Positions 1 through 8,839 of a DNA stretch of 64,000 nucleotides are shown in pieces (position 1 is the first letter of the stretch; each line of letters starts with the position of its first letter). Location of the stretch: contig NZ_JACHBY010000003.1 of assembly GCF_014200495.1 (NCBI RefSeq), positions 434,001-498,000 of the forward strand. Reading direction: 5' to 3'. This stretch comes from Mucilaginibacter geliditolerans. Lineage in GTDB: Bacteria; Bacteroidota; Bacteroidia; Sphingobacteriales; Sphingobacteriaceae. The notes beneath the pieces are model-generated. The model was not told the origin of the DNA. It made no database searches and saw only the letters and a program-made list of their open reading frames with translations. Position numbers and translations under genes: made by a program.

Positions 1-116
1 ATGTATTCAATATACCCGTAAGTTTGGCTAAGCACCGAAAGCATGGTACGCTCAATATCATTGACGTTATTGTAAACTATGGTAATAACAGATAATATAG
101 GTTGAGCCGTCGCCAT
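1..116 (-). CDS. Glycosyltransferase family 2, N-terminal fragment
   Basis: Only the first 38 codons are inside the window; the rest lies beyond position 1. The start reads MATAQPILSVITIVYNN, the typical first beta-strand of a GT-A fold family 2 transferase, followed by an ERTMLSVLSQTY helix as in many sugar transferases. Its ATG shares one base with the stop codon of the GT4 gene upstream (TAATG), so the two are probably translated from one message. The acceptor and donor sugars cannot be told. A surface-polysaccharide role is inferred from the neighbour. Confidence 0.75.
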   Translation of the reverse strand, partial: MATAQPILSVITIVYNNVNDIERTMLSVLSQTYGYIEY

Positions 117-1381
117 TACTTTAAAATAGATTTATAGAGCTTATGGTACTGCTGTGCCACCATTTTATTGGTAAATGTGTTCAATACCTTATTACGCGCG
201 TTTAAGGAAAACTCTTCCGCTTTATCTGAATGCAGGATCTCATACATTCCTTTCGCCAGGTCGTTGGCTGATTTATATTCCGCCAAATAACCGTTCTGCT
301 GATGATCTATCATTTCGGGGACGCCGCCGGTGTTAAAGGCCACAACCGGAGTTCCACAGGCGAGGGCTTCCATTACGGTATTGGGCAGGTTATCTTCAAT
401 TGATGGCAATACAAATACATCGGCAAGGTTATAGATCTCCACCAATTCCTCCTGCACCGTGATTGGGCCCAGTTCGTACACCCTAAAAGGTAATTGGGTT
501 GCATCAAAATGCTTGTTCTTGCCAAATATTACTATTTCTATTAATCCTGCATCAGGACATAAACTATATAGATCCTTCAGCGCATCAACCAGGTAAGTGA
601 TACCCTTGCGCCTGTCATTAATATTAGCCGCACCAAATAATATGATCTTAGCGAATGGATTAATGCGCCACCGTTCCTTGGCGGTTATTTTATCGCTTGG
701 CGAGAAAAAATCAACATCAATAGGATTGGGAATGGATTCAATCCGAAACTTGCTGATCAGCGAGCTGCGTTTTGCAATACCGCCCAACCATTTACTACAG
801 GTTACAAATGTGATATTCTCAACCCCGGCATACATAGCCGCCTTGCGCAGCCAGCCTTTGCGCGAAATATCATTCTCGCCGGAGTCGCTTAAAAAGTAGC
901 AATCGCCGCATTCGCCCGTAAAATGGTCGCAGGTACCGGCGTAGTGGCAGCCCCCGGTAAAGGTCCACATGTCATGCAGTGTCCATACAATGGGCTTACC
1001 TGTATCAATCAGTTCTTTCAGATCATCAATTGATAAAAAGCCGGAGTTTGTCCAGTGCAGGTGTATAATATCAGCCTCCTTAACCCACGGCTCATCTTTT
1101 ATGCTTATACCTGCATTGGCCGTTGAAAAAGCAAAGCGCACGGTTTTATCCTTCTCATGTAAGAACATGAAAGGCAATCGTTCATAAAAGAAATCAACCC
1201 GGGCTTTTACACGGGAGGCAAAGTTCTTTACAATTCCCTGTACGCGGTTTTCGTTAGTCTTTTTTTCCTGGACTAAAAGCTGTGCATCAATCTTTTGCTC
1301 ATCCAATGCCTTTAACAGGCGCAGGCAAGCAACGGGTGCGCCTCCACCAGCATCGGATGTATTGATCAATGTAACTTTCAT
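116..1381 (-). CDS. Glycosyltransferase family 4 (GT-B fold)
   Basis: 421 residues, a normal size for a GT4 retaining transferase. The N-terminus MKVTLINTSDAGGGAPVA has the glycine-rich nucleotide-sugar fold start. The C-terminal half carries FGAANINDRRKG and then EDNLPNTVMEALACGTP, the E-x7-E donor-binding signature, followed by VVAFNTGGVPEMI. A Cys-rich stretch (CHYAGTCDHFTGECGDCYF) in the first half resembles that of several Bacteroidota GT4 enzymes that act on exopolysaccharide precursors. It overlaps the next GT2 gene by one base, which suggests a glycan operon continuing off the window. The sugar specificity is unknown. Confidence 0.85.
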   Translation of the reverse strand: MKVTLINTSDAGGGAPVACLRLLKALDEQKIDAQLLVQEKKTNENRVQGIVKNFASRVKARVDFFYERLPFMFLHEKDKTVRFAFSTANAGISIKDEPWVKEADIIHLHWTNSGFLSIDDLKELIDTGKPIVWTLHDMWTFTGGCHYAGTCDHFTGECGDCYFLSDSGENDISRKGWLRKAAMYAGVENITFVTCSKWLGGIAKRSSLISKFRIESIPNPIDVDFFSPSDKITAKERWRINPFAKIILFGAANINDRRKGITYLVDALKDLYSLCPDAGLIEIVIFGKNKHFDATQLPFRVYELGPITVQEELVEIYNLADVFVLPSIEDNLPNTVMEALACGTPVVAFNTGGVPEMIDHQQNGYLAEYKSANDLAKGMYEILHSDKAEEFSLNARNKVLNTFTNKMVAQQYHKLYKSILK

Positions 1382-1442
1382 TCACACAAGTATAGTACTA
1401 TTAAGGTACACAGAAAAATATCTATGTATGATAATGTTTAAA

Positions 1443-1470
1443 AGAGACACAAAGTATTGTGTCTCTACGA
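1443..1470. repeat. Short palindromic repeat, copy 1
   Basis: A perfect 10-bp inverted repeat (AGAGACACAA / TTGTGTCTCT) with a 4-base loop, followed by TACGA. A near-identical copy lies at 45961-45991, between yciH and the lipid kinase gene. Both are intergenic, so this is a dispersed hairpin family, not a local terminator. Confidence 0.75.
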
Positions 1471-1473
1471 TTG

Positions 1474-1503
1474 ATTGATTTCTGCTGAAAAATTTTACTT
1501 TTG
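1474..1503 (+). promoter_or_regulatory. Probable Bacteroidota-type promoter
   Basis: The -7 box TACTTTTG (1496-1503) matches TAnnTTTG, with ATTG at 1474-1477 as a possible -33 element (18-bp spacer). The acetyltransferase ATG is 38 bases downstream of the box. Confidence 0.5.
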
Positions 1504-1541
1504 ATTGCGCTAATAAAACGCTTAGAAAAACGCCCGGTAAA

Positions 1542-2060
1542 ATGAACTTTTTTGCATACTTATTCCAGGATCGGCAGGCAAACCGCAAAAATTTTAAGGC
1601 GCAACTGGTACTGTTTATGTTCAGGCTGGTGCAGCTCATCAACCGGTCGATGCTACTGAAAGTAATTTTTATACTTTACCTGCTGTGGTACCGTTATTGG
1701 GTTGATTGGGTTTGGGGCATTGAGCTGCCGCGAAAACTTACCGTTGGCAAAGGCTTATCATTATACCATGGCCATGCGCTGGTGGTTAATCAGGGTGTTG
1801 TTATTGGTGATAACTGCGTGCTCCGGAATTCTACCACTATCGGACATAAAAAACTGGCCGACGGCAGCTTCACTAAATGCCCCGTAATAGGAAATAATGT
1901 GGATATTGGCGCCAATGTATGTATCATAGGTGATATCACCATCGGCGATAATGTGATCATCGGGGCCGGTTCAGTAGTAACCAAAAGCTTTCCATCAGAT
2001 TGCATAATAGTGGGTAACCCGGCGCGGATACTGGAAAAGAAAAATGAAGATATCAGCTAA
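1542..2060 (+). CDS. Serine acetyltransferase-like hexapeptide acetyltransferase
   Basis: 172 residues. The first 60 are short helices with a hydrophobic stretch (LLKVIFILYLLWYRYW). From about residue 68 onward lies a left-handed beta-helix of hexapeptide repeats (VVIGDN, VDIGANV, ITIGDN, VIIGAG), closed by VGNPARIL. H76 and H78 (LYHGHA) and H102 are likely active-site histidines. This is the CysE-like fold but without the full N-terminal CysE domain, as in capsule or colanic-acid acetyltransferases such as WcaB. With glycosyltransferase and methyltransferase neighbours, O-acetylation of a glycan is more likely than cysteine synthesis. Confidence 0.8.
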   Translation: MNFFAYLFQDRQANRKNFKAQLVLFMFRLVQLINRSMLLKVIFILYLLWYRYWVDWVWGIELPRKLTVGKGLSLYHGHALVVNQGVVIGDNCVLRNSTTIGHKKLADGSFTKCPVIGNNVDIGANVCIIGDITIGDNVIIGAGSVVTKSFPSDCIIVGNPARILEKKNEDIS

Positions 2061-2075
2061 AATAGCTATCAATTA

Positions 2076-2822
2076 ATGGAGAATAATTTAACCGACCGTT
2101 CGTTCTGGAAATCTTTTTGGGAGTCAAAAAAGGACCTTATTTTTTATTTGAAACCCGATTATGTTTTCGGCGATATTTTAGCAGGGCTGATAAAAAAGAA
2201 AGGCATAAAAACGGCTATTGAGTTGGGTGGTTTCCCGGGATATTATTCCATCTACCTAAAAAAATACGAGCACTTAACGACTACCCTTTTTGATTATTAT
2301 GTGCACGAGGGTCTTGTAAAGCAACTACTGGAAAAGAATGGACTGCAAGATGGCGACATCAATATCATAGAAGCCGACTTGTTCAAATACACACCGCAGG
2401 AGAAATACGACCTGGTGCTTTCTTTTGGTTTGATAGAGCATTTCAGCGATACAAAATCTATCATCAACACACACCTGCAATTTTTAAAACCGGGCGGCAC
2501 CTTGTTTATCACCCTGCCCAACTTTACCGGTATTAATGGCTGGGTACAACGAAAATTCGACCTGGATAATTATAACAAGCATTACATTGAAAGCATGGAT
2601 CCGGCTTTTTTGGCTGAAACCTGCAAAGCCTTAGGGCTAAAGAATATTGAAACCTATTACCATGGCAAATACACCGTATGGCTGGAGAATAAGGAACAAA
2701 AATCGGCTATTGCCAAAGCGGTAGTAAAGGCTGTATGGGTTGGTATTAAGGTAGCCAGTAAGCTGTCGTCAGCCAAATCAAAAGCCTTATCGCCTTACAT
2801 TGTGGTAAAGGCGGAGATGTAG
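2076..2822 (+). CDS. Class I SAM-dependent methyltransferase
   Basis: 248 residues. AIELGGFPGYYSIYL near residue 46 is motif I of the Rossmann methyltransferase fold. DLVLSFGLIEHF and LKPGGTLFITLPN are the later motifs of the Methyltransf_11/23 group. It starts 15 bases after the acetyltransferase and is probably co-transcribed. The substrate cannot be read from sequence; a sugar or lipid intermediate of the surrounding glycan locus is plausible. The C-terminal tail is Lys/Ala-rich. Confidence 0.8.
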   Translation: MENNLTDRSFWKSFWESKKDLIFYLKPDYVFGDILAGLIKKKGIKTAIELGGFPGYYSIYLKKYEHLTTTLFDYYVHEGLVKQLLEKNGLQDGDINIIEADLFKYTPQEKYDLVLSFGLIEHFSDTKSIINTHLQFLKPGGTLFITLPNFTGINGWVQRKFDLDNYNKHYIESMDPAFLAETCKALGLKNIETYYHGKYTVWLENKEQKSAIAKAVVKAVWVGIKVASKLSSAKSKALSPYIVVKAEM

Positions 2823-3006
2823 AATTATTGCCTGTTGTCACTCAATATACTTATTAACGACATTTTTATTTCCCCCGTCAGTAGAACAGCTTCGGGCGAA
2901 ATCAGGCAAAACGATGGTGGCCCTGTGCGATAAAGAAACTTGATCTGCTGACTTGACTTTTTGGTTTGTGTCAAGACAAAAGGTGTTCGGAAGATTGCAT
3001 TTCTGT

Positions 3007-3065
3007 TTTTTAATTCCCTCCCCACGGGAGGGGTGCGGTTGGATGTGAAGTGGCAGGGAGGGGTT
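3007..3065 (+). repeat. Dispersed element of the CCCTCCCACGGGAGGGG family, copy 1
   Basis: Begins TTTTAATTCCCTCC, has a small CTCCC/GGGAG hairpin and ends GGCAGGGAGGGGTTT. The same order of blocks occurs in reverse orientation at 9334-9398, beside the repeat array upstream of typA. The two ends are conserved and the middle differs. Confidence 0.65.
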
Positions 3066-3320
3066 TATACACCAACCCTATCTGTTAAACCCCACCCTTC
3101 CCCGCCCCAAGGCGGGAATCGCACAAGGCCGATGCTCCGGTCAATCTTTCGAACACCTATGGTATCATGAAAAAAGAACTAGCCTTAGCGGCACAATGAG
3201 CGATACCATGCGATAAATAACCGGCATTCCAGTTGCATACTGAAAGATCATTCAGTATCCAAACATCGTCATTCGTAGGCTTCTTTGCAAACTGAAGCCA
3301 GTAATGGGGCATACACAGTC

Positions 3321-3348
3321 GGGGATTGCTTCGTTCCTCGCAATGACA
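3321..3348. repeat. GTCATTGCGAGGAACGAAGC-family repeat
   Basis: GGGATTGCTTCGTTCCTCGC followed by AATGACA. Related sequence recurs at 33841-33975, 38616-38729 and 50083-50174, always between genes. Confidence 0.75.
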
Positions 3349-3371
3349 CTTGGAGGAACGAAGCATTACAC

Positions 3372-6300
3372 TTATGACTTCGCCGCCGCCTCGTCAGTCA
3401 TGGTTACACTGCCGGTACGCTTTACTGTACCCCAACCGCTTAACTCACCTTTCAGCGCCTTGCGGATGGCTTTAAACAGTATATAATACATCAGTTGGCG
3501 CCAGATGAACCTTTGCGGAATAATATAGAGCAGTTTCCTGTAGTTCTCCTTTTCCATCCAGAAGGCAATGATGCCTACCAGGAAATCCACCAAAACAAAA
3601 ACTACATAGTAGAATAGTATTTTGCCTGGCTTACCACCCAGTAATCCGAAGATCATCATCAGATCGGCCAGCGGAGAGAACAATGGCAATATGATCTGGA
3701 ACAACAAGATGTTAGGCATACCCACCATTCCGAAGAACTTATATTTTTTGTTGAACAGAGCATCCTTATTTTTCCAGAAGCTTTGTATTACCCCAAAACT
3801 CCAGCGGAAACGTTGTTTTAGTAACGCGTTAAGCGTTTCAGGGGCTTCGGTATAAGCAATTGCCTCTGCACAATTTTTTACGATGTAGTCGGCTTTTAAT
3901 ATGCGCATGGTAAGGTCGCAATCCTCAGCCAAAGTATCATAAGTAAAGCCGCCAGCCTTAAATATGGCCGATTTTCTGAATGCGCCAATAGCTCCCGGCA
4001 CAACGGTTATACTGTTGATCAGATCGAAGGCGCGCCTGTCCATATTCTGCGCGGTAATGTATTCTATCGACTGGAAGTTGGTTATAATATTGTTGGCATT
4101 ACCCACTTTTACAGTTCCGGCTACCGCACCAATTTCCTCATCGGTAAAATAGGTCATGAGGTGATAAACGGCATCAGTTTTCAGTTGGGTATCGGCATCA
4201 ATACAAACCACAAACGCGTGTTGTGCATGGCTTATACCAAAGTTTAATGCCGATGCCTTACCGCCATTGGGTTTATCGAGCACCTTAACTAAAGGATGGC
4301 TACCATAAGCATTGTTTACCACTTCAAAGGTTTTATCCTTTGAGCCGTCGTTTACAAATATGATCTCGAAGCGAGGGTAATCGGTTTTTAATAGGCTCTC
4401 GATAGTTTTGGCAGCGGTTATCTCCTCGTTATAAGCAGGTACAATAATACTTACTGCGGGCAGCAGATCCCTGTCAACAGGTAGCCTTTTATATTTTTTG
4501 CTGTCGAAATATTGCCTTAACGCCAGTATGCCGATCAAAAGTACACGTGCCAATGCCAGGAATATAGCGGTTAAGAACAGGTATATTAAAAACCAGTTTA
4601 CATAGAAGAAGCCATTGATATAAATATTGTAGAATAACCCGGTTATCCCGCTGTTGGCCTCATCTTTTATTGGCGGCATCAGCTCGCCTTTGGTTTTGTG
4701 CAGCACATCGGCAATTGTGGTGAACTGGTAACCATGGCTCTTGAAAAAGTGTATGATTCGTGGCAGAGCTTTTACGGTTTCCTCACGGGTTTCGCCTCCT
4801 GCATCATGCAATAACAGGAATGAACCGGCATCCTTTTGCGCCTCAACACGGGCAACTATACTATCGGCAGTAACGCCGGGATACCAATCCCATGGGTCGA
4901 TAGATTCGCCTACGGTAATATAGCTTTGGCGGCGCGCTTCAGCTACCGGGATAATTTCGGCCAGTGTTTGCGGCTCAGCATCAGCATTGTATGGCGGCCT
5001 GAACAGGATGGTACTCCGGCCAGTAACCGATTCAATGATACTGCGCGTAGCGTTCAGCTCAAAATTCACACGCTGTAAACTGATGGTTGAAATATCGGGG
5101 TGGAAGAAGGTGTGGTTACCAATTTCATAGCCTTCATCAAACTCCCGCCTCAGGATCTGTATATTTTTTTCGGCCATGGAACCTACCACAAAAAATGCGG
5201 CGGGCACATGCTCCCTTTTCAATATATCTAATATGCGCGGGGTGTAATCAGGATCGGGGCCATCATCAAATGTCAGTACTATTTTACCCGGGGCATAGCC
5301 ATACCGCCTTATTACATATTTGGTTGGCAGTTTAATGTATTGCTGGTTGGTTATAACATAGCTGTTAGTATCCAAACTAACATTAATTTTACCCGCAACA
5401 GGTGTGGTTACCAAGTCGAGTACCTCACCGTCGCCGGTGTAGGAGATACGGTTATTTAAACCAACATCGGTTAATCCCTTCATATCCACGCCTGTTTTTC
5501 GCAGGGAGTCGATAGATAAGTTTTTCTGGAAGAATGTCCATAAACGCGGATCTTCTGAACCTAAGCGCCATAAAGCAACACCGCCGGTTGCCCAGTCATC
5601 CGCCATGCGCACAATGTTAAAGTTTGTGGCAGCATCGGTAAAATACACGGTGTGGTTATTGCCGTCCTGGTCGTTATAAGTATAGTTGAGGTTGGCCGAT
5701 TGTTTATCGTAAGTGATCTTGCTTTGCTGCTCCTGCGCGGTACTGATAGCCTGCTGATAGCCTATCGCTTTACCTACGCTGCCTTCAGGCCAGTCATACG
5801 CGCCGCCGGCGATGGTTAAAATAACTTTTTCACTTGGTATTTTTGAACATACCCTATCCAAAATCTCCTCTACCCAGCGCTGATCCGAAAGATCGCCCGG
5901 ATTGCTGTTCTCGTCATGCTGATCGATAGCCATAATGAACAGGAAGTCATTATAATGCTGTAGCTGTACGAGGTCATATTGCTCATCATCAGGTATTACA
6001 TTTTGAGTAACCAGTAAGCCTAGTGGATGCAAAGTGCTGTAAAGCTCCTTTTCAAACTCAACGTAAGTTGGATTGTTGCGGTCTTTAATATTATCAAAAT
6101 CAAGATCGACCCCTTTAAAGTTGTACCTATTTAATTGGGCAGCTATGCTATTGATAAATGCAGCGCGTGATTTTTTACTTTTTATAATGCGGTCAACATC
6201 TTTGGTATCAAAACCACCGGTGGTATTAGTGGTATTGATATAGTTTGATAGCGATATTAAAACCGGTTTTTTGTATTTTTTATTAAGCCTTATCAGACCT

Positions 6301-6746
6301 GTGTCGATATGCGCAGTAACGGTATCAGCATTGGGCGTTATAGTAAAGCCTTCGCTAACCACCATATCCAGCCTTCCTATATGATCTTCGAGCGAGCTAT
6401 AGGCCTGCGGATCCCAAGCCATGTAGAAGCCAGCATTTATACGGTCCTTATTATTGGGCTGTTTAAGCTGGTGCAGACGTTTTTGGCGGGCAAGCTTTTT
6501 AATTTCATTAACCTGTATGGTAAACTTTTTGTATTTGGGCGTCTTTTTTAACGCCTCAATGCTTTCCTTGGTTAAGGCTTTCGGTGCCTCATTAAGGTTG
6601 GGTAATGCGGGATATTTTTTTGAGGTGATAGCAATAGCTGCCGCTACAATAGCGGCTACCATTACAATTATTAACACCCGGCTAAGCCATTTAAAACGGG
6701 TCCATCTACCTTTAGAGTCGGCTTGAAAAACTTGCTTATCTGCCAT
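3372..6746 (-). CDS. GH18-like / polysaccharide deacetylase / GT2 synthase fusion
   Basis: 1124 residues in one frame. After a cytoplasmic start there is a membrane anchor (about 23-41). Residues 100-410 resemble a GH18 chitinase barrel, with KGVDLDFD at 211-218. In the usual DGxDxDxE motif the last residue is the catalytic Glu; here it is Asp 218, so hydrolase activity is doubtful. Residues 488-690 form a NodB deacetylase: TFDDGPDPD (492-500), HTFFHPD (545-551), RPPYN (583-587), LLLHDAG. Two membrane segments follow, then a GT2 processive synthase (about 763-1100) with FVNDGSKD, DADT (850-853), EDCD (941-944) and QRFRW (978-982), then further membrane helices. It likely makes and trims a beta-linked hexosamine polymer at the envelope. 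Confidence 0.85.
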   Translation of the reverse strand: MADKQVFQADSKGRWTRFKWLSRVLIIVMVAAIVAAAIAITSKKYPALPNLNEAPKALTKESIEALKKTPKYKKFTIQVNEIKKLARQKRLHQLKQPNNKDRINAGFYMAWDPQAYSSLEDHIGRLDMVVSEGFTITPNADTVTAHIDTGLIRLNKKYKKPVLISLSNYINTTNTTGGFDTKDVDRIIKSKKSRAAFINSIAAQLNRYNFKGVDLDFDNIKDRNNPTYVEFEKELYSTLHPLGLLVTQNVIPDDEQYDLVQLQHYNDFLFIMAIDQHDENSNPGDLSDQRWVEEILDRVCSKIPSEKVILTIAGGAYDWPEGSVGKAIGYQQAISTAQEQQSKITYDKQSANLNYTYNDQDGNNHTVYFTDAATNFNIVRMADDWATGGVALWRLGSEDPRLWTFFQKNLSIDSLRKTGVDMKGLTDVGLNNRISYTGDGEVLDLVTTPVAGKINVSLDTNSYVITNQQYIKLPTKYVIRRYGYAPGKIVLTFDDGPDPDYTPRILDILKREHVPAAFFVVGSMAEKNIQILRREFDEGYEIGNHTFFHPDISTISLQRVNFELNATRSIIESVTGRSTILFRPPYNADAEPQTLAEIIPVAEARRQSYITVGESIDPWDWYPGVTADSIVARVEAQKDAGSFLLLHDAGGETREETVKALPRIIHFFKSHGYQFTTIADVLHKTKGELMPPIKDEANSGITGLFYNIYINGFFYVNWFLIYLFLTAIFLALARVLLIGILALRQYFDSKKYKRLPVDRDLLPAVSIIVPAYNEEITAAKTIESLLKTDYPRFEIIFVNDGSKDKTFEVVNNAYGSHPLVKVLDKPNGGKASALNFGISHAQHAFVVCIDADTQLKTDAVYHLMTYFTDEEIGAVAGTVKVGNANNIITNFQSIEYITAQNMDRRAFDLINSITVVPGAIGAFRKSAIFKAGGFTYDTLAEDCDLTMRILKADYIVKNCAEAIAYTEAPETLNALLKQRFRWSFGVIQSFWKNKDALFNKKYKFFGMVGMPNILLFQIILPLFSPLADLMMIFGLLGGKPGKILFYYVVFVLVDFLVGIIAFWMEKENYRKLLYIIPQRFIWRQLMYYILFKAIRKALKGELSGWGTVKRTGSVTMTDEAAAKS

Positions 6747-6812
6747 GCAGTAAAATTACTTTTAGGAAAATTATTTGGTTAGGTTGAAGGTTTATATAAA
6801 CTAATATATGGT

Positions 6813-6974
6813 TTATTTATGTGTTTTATCAGTTTCAATGCCTGAAAAATCAACCCCGCACTTGCAGTTGCTGCCGCAGCTTTTTTTTGAAGAAAGGCTC
6901 CTATACATCATACGGCCCACATAAAATATGGCCGCAACAAAAAGAACTAGTATAATTATAACCTGGAAATTCAT
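6813..6974 (-). CDS. FeoB-associated Cys-rich membrane protein-like mini-protein
   Basis: 53 residues, starting MNFQVIIILVLFVAAIFYVG. One N-terminal membrane helix (about 4-20) is followed by a basic segment and the Cys cluster SCGSNCKCG (residues 32-40). This layout matches the FeoB-associated Cys-rich family, usually encoded next to the ferrous iron transporter FeoB. No feoA or feoB is present in this window, so it is an orphan here. It sits between the fusion synthase and the amidotransferase-like gene without sharing an obvious function with either. A role in iron or metal handling is inferred from the family only. Confidence 0.7.
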   Translation of the reverse strand: MNFQVIIILVLFVAAIFYVGRMMYRSLSSKKSCGSNCKCGVDFSGIETDKTHK

Positions 6975-7084
6975 GTCACAAATTTAATACATTTTAACTT
7001 ATATATATACGCAAAGACGTTACAAATAGTATATGGTTTAATTACATGCAATTATAAACTGTTATAACCAATTAAACACGTTGC

Positions 7085-7921
7085 TTATTCATCTTCCTGT
7101 AAACTCAACACTGCTTCATCCAAAAAGTTCGGGATCATGGTATTTTGTGTATGCGCTAATTTGTCAGCATCATCAAGCAGCTCAAGCATTTCATTATATT
7201 TATCGAGCCCGTGTTCGTCAACCACTTCCTTTTTCTTATGAGGCTTTAACAGCATTGTCCGCATAATTTCAGGGTCGGCCTCAGGGTGGAACTGTGTGCC
7301 GATGAAATAATCGCTGTAACGCACGGCCATCATTGCCTGTGGCAGGTCGATATGCGGGCGTTTCTTTTCTATAGCCAGTAGTTGCATACCCAGGTCGGTA
7401 AATTGTTTTTCATTGGGGTGGATCACCTGCCAGCAGCGCGAATCAACCGCGTAAAAGGGATCGGTAAGATCATCAAAAACAGGCTCATTTAAACCTGCCG
7501 AAGTTTTATGCACCGGCAAAATGCCAAACGAGGTTGTGCGGCGCTCATTAATATAGCCCAATTTATAGTGGCGGCACATAAGCTGAAAGGAGTGGCAAAC
7601 AAAAAAGCCGTATTTTTTCTGCGAATCATCGGAAAGATTATGATTTTCTAATTCACTGATCAAATTAAAATACTTTTTCTCCCACTCCGAGCCCTCGGTA
7701 TCCAACGGACTACCCGGTCCGCCGCTGGCGATGTAGATATCAAACTCCAGGCCCGGCATTTCGCATCTCTTGCGCACCTCGAACAGTTCGTATGTCAGCT
7801 CAAGACCATTCTTTGCTTTGTAACGCTCCAATATATCCTGAAAGCTGCGTATCGCATCATTCTCAAGGCCATCATACAGATCTAATATGGCCACTTTTAT
7901 TAGTTTACCTGTTTTTGCCAT
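7085..7921 (-). CDS. Class I glutamine amidotransferase-like protein
   Basis: 278 residues. The likely catalytic triad is visible: Cys109 in GFFVCHSFQLMC, then His212 and Glu214 in GTQFHPEADPE. The oxyanion-hole region is IASGGPGSP near residue 64. No synthetase domain is attached, as in the GMP synthase-like stand-alone GATase group. The natural acceptor of the ammonia or the true substrate is unknown. It is a single-gene unit with a 14-bp inverted repeat 20 bases upstream of its start (7942-7982). Confidence 0.8.
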   Translation of the reverse strand: MAKTGKLIKVAILDLYDGLENDAIRSFQDILERYKAKNGLELTYELFEVRKRCEMPGLEFDIYIASGGPGSPLDTEGSEWEKKYFNLISELENHNLSDDSQKKYGFFVCHSFQLMCRHYKLGYINERRTTSFGILPVHKTSAGLNEPVFDDLTDPFYAVDSRCWQVIHPNEKQFTDLGMQLLAIEKKRPHIDLPQAMMAVRYSDYFIGTQFHPEADPEIMRTMLLKPHKKKEVVDEHGLDKYNEMLELLDDADKLAHTQNTMIPNFLDEAVLSLQEDE

Positions 7922-7941
7922 GCACGTTTAAACTCTTTTTA

Positions 7942-7982
7942 AGTTTTGTGGATGTAATATAATTCAAAACATCCACAAAACT
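7942..7982. repeat. 14-bp perfect inverted repeat
   Basis: AGTTTTGTGGATGT (7942-7955) and its exact complement (7969-7982), separated by 13 bases. It lies between the end of the aquaporin gene and the start of the amidotransferase-like gene, both on the minus strand. No U-tract follows on the minus strand, so it is either an unusual terminator for the aquaporin or an operator for the downstream gene. Confidence 0.7.
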
Positions 7983-8039
7983 ATTATTTTGCTGTAAATG
8001 GCTAAAATCAGGTGATGATGCCCTGATAATAAGCGGTTA

Positions 8040-8762
8040 TCAGGCAGCTTCTGTGGTGGTTTCAAATACACCGCGCCAGAATAAGGCCGCCAAAATACCA
8101 CCCAGTATAGGCGCGACTATAAACAGCCATAATTGCCCTAGCGCCTTACCACCCGCCAGTATAGCCGGCCCAAAGCTGCGGGCGGGGTTTACCGATGTAC
8201 CTGTTATTGGTATAGCCAGTAAATGTATGAGCACCAGGGTTAGCCCTATTGCCAGGCCGGCCATATTGCTATTGCCCAGTTTGGAGGTAACTGCAAAAAT
8301 CACAAACAGGAACAGGAAAGTAAGTATAGTTTCGGTAATAAAGGCTGCGGCAGTGCTGTAACCGCCTAAATAACCAGGCCCCCATCCGTTTGAGGCCAGC
8401 GCCCACTCCCGCATGGCAAAACCCGGCGAGTTGCTTCTTATAAAATACAGCGCGCATGCTGCTAAAGTTGCCCCGGCAAATTGCGCTATTATATAGCCAA
8501 CACTATCTTTTGCACTTATCTTTTTAGCCACCAGCATAGCAATGGTAATAGCAGGATTAATATGGCAGCCCGAAATTGGCCCTATAGCATAACACATTAC
8601 CACCACTGCAAAACCAAATGCTAAGGCTATACCCAAAAGGCCAATGCCATCAGGGGCATCAGCAACTGCTATTGGAATTGTTTTACCAGCTACCGCGGCA
8701 GCGCCGCATCCAAACAATACTAAAGAAAACGTCCCGATGAACTCGGCTAGATACTTTTTCAT
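8040..8762 (-). CDS. aqpZ: Aquaporin Z (MIP family water channel)
   Basis: 240 residues with six membrane helices and two half-helices. Both NPA boxes are intact: HINPAIT (N69) and SVNPARSFGP (N192). With a constant offset of six residues, the selectivity-filter set of E. coli AqpZ is present: Phe49, His180, Thr189 and Arg195. This predicts a water-selective channel and not a glycerol facilitator. The gene is monocistronic and has a candidate promoter 46 bases upstream of the start. Confidence 0.93.
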   Translation of the reverse strand: MKKYLAEFIGTFSLVLFGCGAAAVAGKTIPIAVADAPDGIGLLGIALAFGFAVVVMCYAIGPISGCHINPAITIAMLVAKKISAKDSVGYIIAQFAGATLAACALYFIRSNSPGFAMREWALASNGWGPGYLGGYSTAAAFITETILTFLFLFVIFAVTSKLGNSNMAGLAIGLTLVLIHLLAIPITGTSVNPARSFGPAILAGGKALGQLWLFIVAPILGGILAALFWRGVFETTTEAA

Positions 8763-8807
8763 AATGTGATTGATTTATGTGAGTAGGAAATAAATTAATT
8801 GGTATAA

Positions 8808-8839
8808 TAAAGGTAGGGTATTTTATAATTGATAACCAA
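8808..8839 (-). promoter_or_regulatory. Candidate aqpZ promoter
   Basis: Read on the minus strand: TTG (8837-8839), a 21-bp spacer, then TACCTTTA (8808-8815), one base away from TAnnTTTG. The predicted start of transcription is about 40 bases before the ATG. Confidence 0.4.

Larger units (their letters stand above)
2823..3371. other. Gene-free 549-bp stretch with dispersed repeats
   Basis: No convincing gene was seen on either strand. Open frames here are made of repeat sequence; one minus-strand frame encodes the CHCEERSN string typical of translated repeats. The stretch holds a CTCCCCACGGGAG-type element (3007-3065), a second G/C-rich block around 3090-3130 and a GATTGCTTCGTTCCTCGC element (3321-3348). 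Confidence 0.7.

Noticed and set aside
1382..1642. An 86-codon minus-strand frame beside the GT4 gene
   Set aside because: It runs through a palindromic repeat and the antisense of the acetyltransferase gene.
3157..3366. A 69-codon minus-strand frame with a CHCEERSN string
   Set aside because: The string is a translation of the CATTGCGAGGAACG repeat; the frame has no other sign of coding.
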